Below, piece by piece: positions 59,364 to 64,000 of a stretch of DNA of 64,000 bases (within the stretch, counting starts at the first letter, position 1; each line of letters opens with the position of its first letter). This stretch comes from Streptomyces sp. XM4193 (GTDB lineage Bacteria; Actinomycetota; Actinomycetes; Streptomycetales; Streptomycetaceae), in assembly GCF_023072595.1 (NCBI RefSeq), contig NZ_JALLGK010000008.1, positions 62,001 through 126,000 of the forward strand, given 5' to 3'. A program made the position numbers and the translations under genes. The notes under the pieces were generated by a model that ran no database searches, was not told where the DNA came from, and saw only the letters and a program-made list of their open reading frames with translations.

Positions 59364-61526
59364 CTACTCCTGGGCGGCTGCGTGGTCGGCGGCTCGGGCG
59401 TCGGTGGGACGGCCCGGGGCGGAACGGGTGTCGGTGGCGTGCGGTTCGACGGCGGTCTGCTCGGTGCAGTGCGGTTCGACGGCGGTCTGCTCGGTGCAGT
59501 GCGGTTCGACGGCGGTCTGCTCGGCGGCGGGCGGATGCGTGGCGCGCACCGGCGGGAAGGCGGTCGACCCGGTGGCGCGCAGCACCGGGTGCGCGGAGCC
59601 GGTTCGGTCCGCCCTGTGCTCGAGGGTAGCGACGAGATGGCGGCGCCACTGCCGGTCGTCACGATCCGGGAAATCCTCCCGCCAGTGGCAACCGCGGGTC
59701 TCCTCGCGCTCGGTGGCCGCACGCACGAGTACCTCGGCGACGAGCAGCAGGTTCGCCGTCTCCCAGGTCTGCGTCCCCGGTTCGGCGGGCCCGCGCCCGG
59801 CGCCGTCGGCGCTCCGGAACCCGGCCGATCCATCGGACGCAGGCGGCACGGGCGAACCATCGGACACGACTGAGCCACCGGACGCAGCCGAGACACCCGA
59901 CGCGGACGGCACAGGCGAACCAGCGGGCCCGGGCGAGTCAGCCGCGGCGGCCGGCGGGTCGGCGGCCGGCGGGTGGAGGGCGGCGAGGCGGCGGGCGGCG
60001 GCGGCGAGGCTGGCGGCGGAGCGCAGTACGCCGGCGCCCTCGGTCATGGTGCGCTGGATGGCGGTGCGCAGCTCGGCCGCGGGCAGCGGCACCACCGCCC
60101 GGTCGGTGACCGGCGCACCGGCGCGCAGCCGTCCGGCACGGAAGTCGGCGGTGAGGTCGGCGGCGATGCGTTCGGCGAAGACCAGGCCCTCCAGCAGCGA
60201 GTTGGAGGCGAGCCGGTTGGCGCCGTGCACACCGGTGCAGGCGACCTCGCCGCAGGCGTAGAGGCCCGGCACGGTGGTGCGTCCGTCCAAGTCGGTGCGG
60301 ACGCCGCCCGAGGCGTAGTGCGCGGCGGGCGCGACGGGGATCGGCTCGGTGACCGGGTCGAATCCGTGGGCACGGCAGGCGGCCAGGATGGTGGGGAAGC
60401 GCTCCTGCCACATCCGGGCGCCGAAGTGCCTGCCGTCGAGGTACATGTGCTCGGCGCCCTGCTCCTGGCAGCGGCGCATGATGCCCTTGGCGACGATGTC
60501 GCGCGGGGCCAGTTCGGCCAGTTCGTGCCGGCCGACCATGAAGCGTTCGCCGTCCGCGTCGACCAGCTTGGCGCCCTCGCCGCGCACCGCCTCGGAGATC
60601 AGCGGCTGCTGGCCCTCGGCGTCCGGCCCGAGGTAGAGCACCGTCGGGTGGAACTGGACGAACTCCAGGTCGCTGATCTGCGCGCCGGCCCGCAGCGCGA
60701 GGGCGACGCCGTCCCCGGTGGAGACGGCCGGGTTGGTGGTGGCGGAGAAGATCTGTCCCATGCCGCCGGTGGCGAGCACGACCGCGGGGGCGTGCACCGC
60801 GCCGACCCCGTCGTGCCGGCCCTCGCCCATGACGTGCAGCGAGACGCCGGCGGTGTTGCCCTCGGCGTCCTTCAACAGGTCGAGCACCAGGGCGTGTTCG
60901 ATGGTCTCGATGGTGCCGCCGGCGGCAGTGCCCTCGCGCTGCACGGTCCGTACCGCCTCGACCAGGGCCCGGGAGATCTCGGCCCCGGTCGCGTCCCCGC
61001 CGGCGTGCGCGATGCGGCGGCGGTGGTGGCCGCCCTCGCGGGTGAGCGCGATCCCGGCGCCGTCCTCGTCCGGGTCGAAGACGGCGCCGGAGGCGATCAA
61101 CCGGCGCACCGCGTCCGGCCCTTCCGTCACCAGGGTGTGGACGGCGGCCTCGTCGCAGAGGCCCGCGCCGGCGACCAGGGTGTCGTCCAGGTGCTGCTGC
61201 GGGGTGTCGCCCTCGCCGAGCGCGGCGGCGATCCCGCCCTGCGCCCAGCGGGTGGAACCGTCGTCCAGCAGCGCCTTGGTGACGATGACGGTGCGCAGCC
61301 CGGCCGCGGCGCAGCGCAGGGCGGCGGTGAGACCGGCGACGCCGGAGCCGACCAGGGCGACCTCGGCGTCGATCGCCCAGCTGGGCTCGGGCGCGTCGAG
61401 CCGTACGGCGGAGCCGGCGCGTACGGCGGCGGAGTCGGCGCGTACGGCGGCGGAGTCGGCGCGTACGGCGGAGTCGGCGCGTACGGCGGCGGAGTCGGTT
61501 GCGGGGGGTATGGCGCCGCCGGTCAT
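59364..61526 (-). CDS. nadB: L-aspartate oxidase, enlarged by repeats
   Basis: 720 residues; usual length 520-580. FAD motif VALVGSGVAGLTAALRCAA at about 55-75, then GSTRWAQGGIAAALG, catalytic blocks REGGHHRRRIAHAGGD, VLATGGMGQIFSATTNP, EFVQFHPTVLY and ASGGVRTDLDGRTTVPGLYACGE are all intact. It oxidises aspartate to iminoaspartate. Extra parts: N-terminal residues about 12-45 made of SAAVRAD-type repeats; a Ser/Gly/Pro-rich insert of about 65 residues near 535-600; and a C-terminal tail with three EQTAVEPHCT-type repeats. Its ATG overlaps the end of panC by 4 bp. Confidence 0.93.
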   Translation of the reverse strand: MTGGAIPPATDSAAVRADSAVRADSAAVRADSAAVRAGSAVRLDAPEPSWAIDAEVALVGSGVAGLTAALRCAAAGLRTVIVTKALLDDGSTRWAQGGIAAALGEGDTPQQHLDDTLVAGAGLCDEAAVHTLVTEGPDAVRRLIASGAVFDPDEDGAGIALTREGGHHRRRIAHAGGDATGAEISRALVEAVRTVQREGTAAGGTIETIEHALVLDLLKDAEGNTAGVSLHVMGEGRHDGVGAVHAPAVVLATGGMGQIFSATTNPAVSTGDGVALALRAGAQISDLEFVQFHPTVLYLGPDAEGQQPLISEAVRGEGAKLVDADGERFMVGRHELAELAPRDIVAKGIMRRCQEQGAEHMYLDGRHFGARMWQERFPTILAACRAHGFDPVTEPIPVAPAAHYASGGVRTDLDGRTTVPGLYACGEVACTGVHGANRLASNSLLEGLVFAERIAADLTADFRAGRLRAGAPVTDRAVVPLPAAELRTAIQRTMTEGAGVLRSAASLAAAARRLAALHPPAADPPAAAADSPGPAGSPVPSASGVSAASGGSVVSDGSPVPPASDGSAGFRSADGAGRGPAEPGTQTWETANLLLVAEVLVRAATEREETRGCHWREDFPDRDDRQWRRHLVATLEHRADRTGSAHPVLRATGSTAFPPVRATHPPAAEQTAVEPHCTEQTAVEPHCTEQTAVEPHATDTRSAPGRPTDARAADHAAAQE
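59439..59526. repeat. 30-bp tandem repeat in the 3' end of nadB
   Basis: Two perfect 30-bp units (59439-59468, 59469-59498) beginning GTGCGGTTCGACGGCGGTCT and a third of 26-28 bp. In frame, they add the ten-residue unit TEQTAVEPHC. A possible site of copy-number change. Confidence 0.85.
61402..61497. repeat. 18/21-bp tandem repeats in the 5' end of nadB
   Basis: Unit GCGCGTACGGCGGCGGAGTC (plus G), with an 18-bp form lacking GGC; four to five copies. In frame, they code the SAAVRAD or SAVRAD repeats. Confidence 0.8.
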
Positions 61527-62473
61527 GCCGGACCGCCGAAGGTGAGTCGGACGTTGTCGATCAGGCGAGTGGCGCCCACCCGGGCGGCGACCGCGAGCAC
61601 GGCCTCGCCGCGGTGATCGGCGGCGGCGTCGGCGAAGGTGGCGGGATCGACAAGCGCGACGTAGTCGATTTCCAGCCCCGGTGCACCGGCCAACTCCCGC
61701 TGGGCACGGGCCAGTACGGCGTCGGGGGCCGACTCGCCACGGGCGGCGAACAGGGCGCGGGAGAGCGCCGCGGCGTGCCGGCGCTCCTCCTCCGAGAGGT
61801 AGCGGTTGCGGCTGGAGAGCGCGAGGCCGTCCGGCTCTCGCACGGTGGGTACGCCCAGCACCTGCACCGGGAAGTTGAGGTCGCGCACCATCCGCGTGAT
61901 CAGCGCCAGCTGCTGGGCGTCCTTCTCCCCGTACAGCGCGATGTCGGGTGCGGTCAGGTGGAGCAGCTTGGCGACGACGGTGAGCACGCCGTCGAAGTGG
62001 CCCGGTCGCGAGGCGCCTTCCAGCCGGTCGCCCATCGGTCCGGCGCCGACCCGCACCTGTGGTTCGCCGCCCGGGTAGACCTCCTCGGCGGCCGGTGCCA
62101 CCACCAGGTCCGCACCGGCGTCCGCGGCGACGGCGAGGTCGGCGTCCAGGGTGCGCGGGTAGCGGTCCAGGTCCTCGCCGGCCCCGAACTGGAGCGGGTT
62201 GACGAAGACGGTGACCACGACACGCCCCCGGGCGCCGACGTGTTCGCGGGCGGCTCGGATCAGCGCGGCGTGGCCCTCGTGCAGCGCGCCCATCGTCATC
62301 ACCGCGGCGAGGCGGCCGGCGGGCCGGGGCTGCTCGCGGAGCTCGGCGAACCCCTTCAGCAGCACCGCCCCGCCGACGGCTCCGTGGCTCGAAGCCCCGG
62401 CGGGCACGGCGGCGGACGCGGCGGACGCGGGTTCGGTCTCGGCGGCGGGCGCTCCGGCGGCGGGATCGGTCAT
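61523..62473 (-). CDS. panC: Pantoate-beta-alanine ligase (pantothenate synthetase)
   Basis: 316 residues. Nucleotidyl-transferase motifs MTMGALHEGHAALI (HxGH-like), FVNPLQFGAGEDLDRYPRTL, LYGEKDAQQLALI, PTVREPDGLALSSRNRYLS (KMSKS-like). It condenses pantoate and beta-alanine using ATP. About 35 Ala-rich residues precede the fold. Starts overlap: its ATG overlaps the DUF2520 gene's stop and its stop overlaps nadB's ATG, each by 4 bp. Confidence 0.95.
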   Translation of the reverse strand: MTDPAAGAPAAETEPASAASAAVPAGASSHGAVGGAVLLKGFAELREQPRPAGRLAAVMTMGALHEGHAALIRAAREHVGARGRVVVTVFVNPLQFGAGEDLDRYPRTLDADLAVAADAGADLVVAPAAEEVYPGGEPQVRVGAGPMGDRLEGASRPGHFDGVLTVVAKLLHLTAPDIALYGEKDAQQLALITRMVRDLNFPVQVLGVPTVREPDGLALSSRNRYLSEEERRHAAALSRALFAARGESAPDAVLARAQRELAGAPGLEIDYVALVDPATFADAAADHRGEAVLAVAARVGATRLIDNVRLTFGGPA

Positions 62474-63378
62474 CGTGCGGACTCCTCGTCTGCCAGGACA
62501 CCCAGCAGGTCTTCGGCCAGCTCCGGCTTCAACAGCCCCTGTGCCAGGGCCCGGTCGGCGGTCGTACGGGCCATCGCGAGGTAACCGGCGACCATGCCGG
62601 GCGCGTGCTGCCGCAGTTCGGCGACGTGCGCCGCGACCGTACCGGCGTCGCCGCGGGCGACCGGGCCGGTGAGCGCGGCGTCGCCGGAACGCAGCGAGTT
62701 GTCCAGCGCGGCACCGAGCAGCGGGGCCAGCATCAGGTCGGGCGACTGGACCCCGGCGGCGCGCAGCAACTCCTTGGCCTGGGCGACCAGGGTGACCAGA
62801 TAGTTCGCGCCGAGTGACAGTGCCGCGTGGTAGAGCGGGCGCACCTCCTCTGGCACCCACTCCGGCTCGCCGCCCATCTCGATCACCAGCGCCTGCGCGG
62901 CCAGCCGCAGCTCCTCCGGAGCGGTGACGCCGAACGCGCAGCCGCCCAACCGCTGCACATCGACGGAGGTGCCGGTGAACGTCATCACCGGATGCAGCGC
63001 CAACGGCAGCCCGCCGGCCCGCAGTACGGGATCGAGGACGGCGACGCCGTACCGTCCGGAGGTGTGCGCGACCAGCTGCCCGGGACGCACCGCGCCGGTC
63101 TCCGCGAGGCCGCGGACCAGGTCGGGGAGCGCGTCGTCGGGCACGGTCAGCAGTACGAGCTCGGCGCGGGCGAGCACCTCGGCGGGCTCCACCAGCGGTA
63201 CGCCCGGCAGGAGTTCGGCGGCGCGGGCGCGGGACGCCTCGGAGACTCCGGAGGCGGCGACCGGACGGTGCCCGGCACGGGCGAGCGCCGCGGCCAGCGC
63301 CGCACCCACCCGGCCGGCGCCGACGACTCCGACGCGGAGCCTGGCGGGGCGGTCCTGCGGATGTGCTTCTTCGTTCAC
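62470..63378 (-). CDS. Rossmann-like/DUF2520 NAD(P)-binding protein
   Basis: 302 residues. N-terminal Rossmann domain VGVVGAGRVGAALAAALARAGH (about 15-36) and LLTVPDDALPDLV; C-terminal helical DUF2520 domain (LYHAALSLGANYLVTLVAQAKELL, DNSLRSGDAALTGPVARGD). The whole resembles 6-phosphogluconate or ketopantoate dehydrogenase folds. As first gene of a pantothenate operon it could be a ketopantoate reductase, giving pantoate for PanC; inference from context only. GTG start with GGAAGG 10 nt upstream. Confidence 0.85.
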   Translation of the reverse strand: MNEEAHPQDRPARLRVGVVGAGRVGAALAAALARAGHRPVAASGVSEASRARAAELLPGVPLVEPAEVLARAELVLLTVPDDALPDLVRGLAETGAVRPGQLVAHTSGRYGVAVLDPVLRAGGLPLALHPVMTFTGTSVDVQRLGGCAFGVTAPEELRLAAQALVIEMGGEPEWVPEEVRPLYHAALSLGANYLVTLVAQAKELLRAAGVQSPDLMLAPLLGAALDNSLRSGDAALTGPVARGDAGTVAAHVAELRQHAPGMVAGYLAMARTTADRALAQGLLKPELAEDLLGVLADEESAR

Positions 63379-63700
63379 GATGCGCTGCGCCTTCCGTTCC
63401 AGTCCGCGCTGATGTGTCGGTACCGGACGTTCGCAGCCATGCTACGTCGTGGGAGTCGGACCCGTTTCCGGGGTCGCGGCCCGCTCCCGGCACAGCCCGC
63501 ACCCGCCGTCCGCACCGCTTCCCGAGCCTGTTCCGCAGCCGCCTCCGGAGCTGCCTCCCGCACCGGCGCTCCGCCGCAGGAACCGGCCCGCCGCCCCCGC
63601 ACGCACCGAAGCCCGCGCGCCCCTGCACGCTCCGGAGCCCGGCACGTCCCGGAGGGGACCGGCCCGCTTCACCCGCCTCGGGCACGGGCGCGCGCACCGC
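63379..63700. other. Intergenic region, nothing recognised
   Basis: About 320 bp of extremely GC-rich sequence between the cofactor operon and the response-regulator gene. It must hold the operon promoter; no clear hexamer or repeat was seen. Confidence 0.4.
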
Positions 63701-64000
63701 TCAGCCGGCGCCGCCGGCGCGCACCAGGCCGCTCTCGTACGCCAGCACCACGGCCTGCACCCGGTCGCGCACCTCCAGCTTGGTGAGGATCCGGCCGACG
63801 TGCGTCTTGACGGTCGCCTCCGAGAGCACCAGCTTCGCGGCGATCTCGCCGTTCGACAGGCCCTGGGAGATCAGCACCAGCACCTCGCGCTCCCGCTCGG
63901 TCAGCCGCTGGATCTCCTTGGACGTGGGCTCGGGGCCGGAGGACGGAAGCATCGGCGAGAACTGGTCGATCAGCCGCTTCGTCGTCGAGGGCGCCACCAC
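63701..64000 (-). CDS. NarL/LuxR-family response regulator, N-terminus beyond the window
   Basis: Only the C-terminal about 100 residues are inside the window. APSTTKRLIDQFS is the usual linker after a receiver domain. The LuxR HTH is complete: LTEREREVLVLISQGLSNGEI, AAKLVLSEATVKTHVGRILTKL, RDRVQAVVLAYESGLV. The phosphoacceptor domain and a probable partner kinase must lie to the right. Ends VRAGGAG. Confidence 0.9.
   Translation of the reverse strand: MVAPSTTKRLIDQFSPMLPSSGPEPTSKEIQRLTEREREVLVLISQGLSNGEIAAKLVLSEATVKTHVGRILTKLEVRDRVQAVVLAYESGLVRAGGAG

Noticed and set aside
59439..61497. CRISPR-like repeats
   Set aside because: The repeats are contiguous, in frame with nadB, and have no spacers.
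62470..63697. Extension of the panC-frame ORF far upstream
   Set aside because: The upstream part is Arg/Gly-rich translation of the DUF2520 gene in another frame; panC starts at 62473.

Overview
The window is a stretch of chromosome from a high-GC actinomycete, almost certainly Streptomyces or a close relative. Evidence: uniformly very high GC, mycothiol biosynthesis genes (mshA, mshD), the sigE-cseA-cseB-cseC cell-envelope stress operon, a GlnR-type nitrogen regulator, Lsr2, ClpC, DisA/RadA, twin-arginine and Ala-Xaa-Ala secretion signals, and many starts that sit 6-8 nt after a TAnnnT hexamer (leaderless transcripts). There is no rRNA, tRNA, insertion sequence, prophage or CRISPR array that I can recognise. 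This is core chromosome with a few lineage-specific insertions.

Layout. 0-8 kb: a truncated peptidoglycan amidase, an AEC transporter, an aldo/keto reductase, AraC and TetR regulators, then a secreted M23 endopeptidase and a Tat-exported amidase. A strong terminator and a non-coding stretch dense in DnaA-box-like 9-mers follow. 8-18.4 kb: an acyl-CoA synthetase, ybjN-mshA with a SigR-like promoter, a methyltransferase, a NUDIX-CHAD-PPK polyphosphate group and mshD. 18.4-29 kb: a secreted 5'-nucleotidase, a soxR/FMN-reductase pair around a SoxR box, an MprAB-like two-component system beside an HtrA-like protease, a nitrobindin, a 33-aa membrane peptide, DsrE, and sseA-DUF1416 behind a Cys-containing leader peptide. 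29-34 kb: a DUF2993 lipid-binding protein, a membrane protein with MoaD, glnR and a LacI regulator.

34-51 kb: ilvD, a sugar-isomerase/TetR pair, a Ppx/GppA phosphatase, a Cys-rich conserved protein, a large sigma-like/zinc-anti-sigma/membrane/BACON fusion, then radA, disA, mutY, and sigE-cseABC. 51-64 kb: clpC, lsr2, an arginine-pathway N-acetyltransferase, a BlaI regulator, small proteins, then the overlapping cofactor operon DUF2520-panC-nadB-nadC-coaX (read right to left), and a LuxR-type response regulator cut by the right edge.

How it fits together: several units concern envelope integrity (amidases, M23, SigE-Cse, HtrA with its two-component system, BACON fusion), thiol and redox homeostasis (mshA, mshD, soxR, sseA) and phosphate/nitrogen/cofactor metabolism (ppk, CHAD, Ppx, glnR, NAD and CoA genes). 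The most interesting unexplained signals are the DnaA-box cluster at 7.6-7.85 kb, perfect palindromes at 17.26 and 39.78 kb, triple 11-bp-spaced repeats at 36.06 kb, a hairpin in the glnR leader, and the BACON fusion protein. No plainly novel multi-gene system is evident. Locus correspondences to S. coelicolor are from memory and nothing here was checked by database search.
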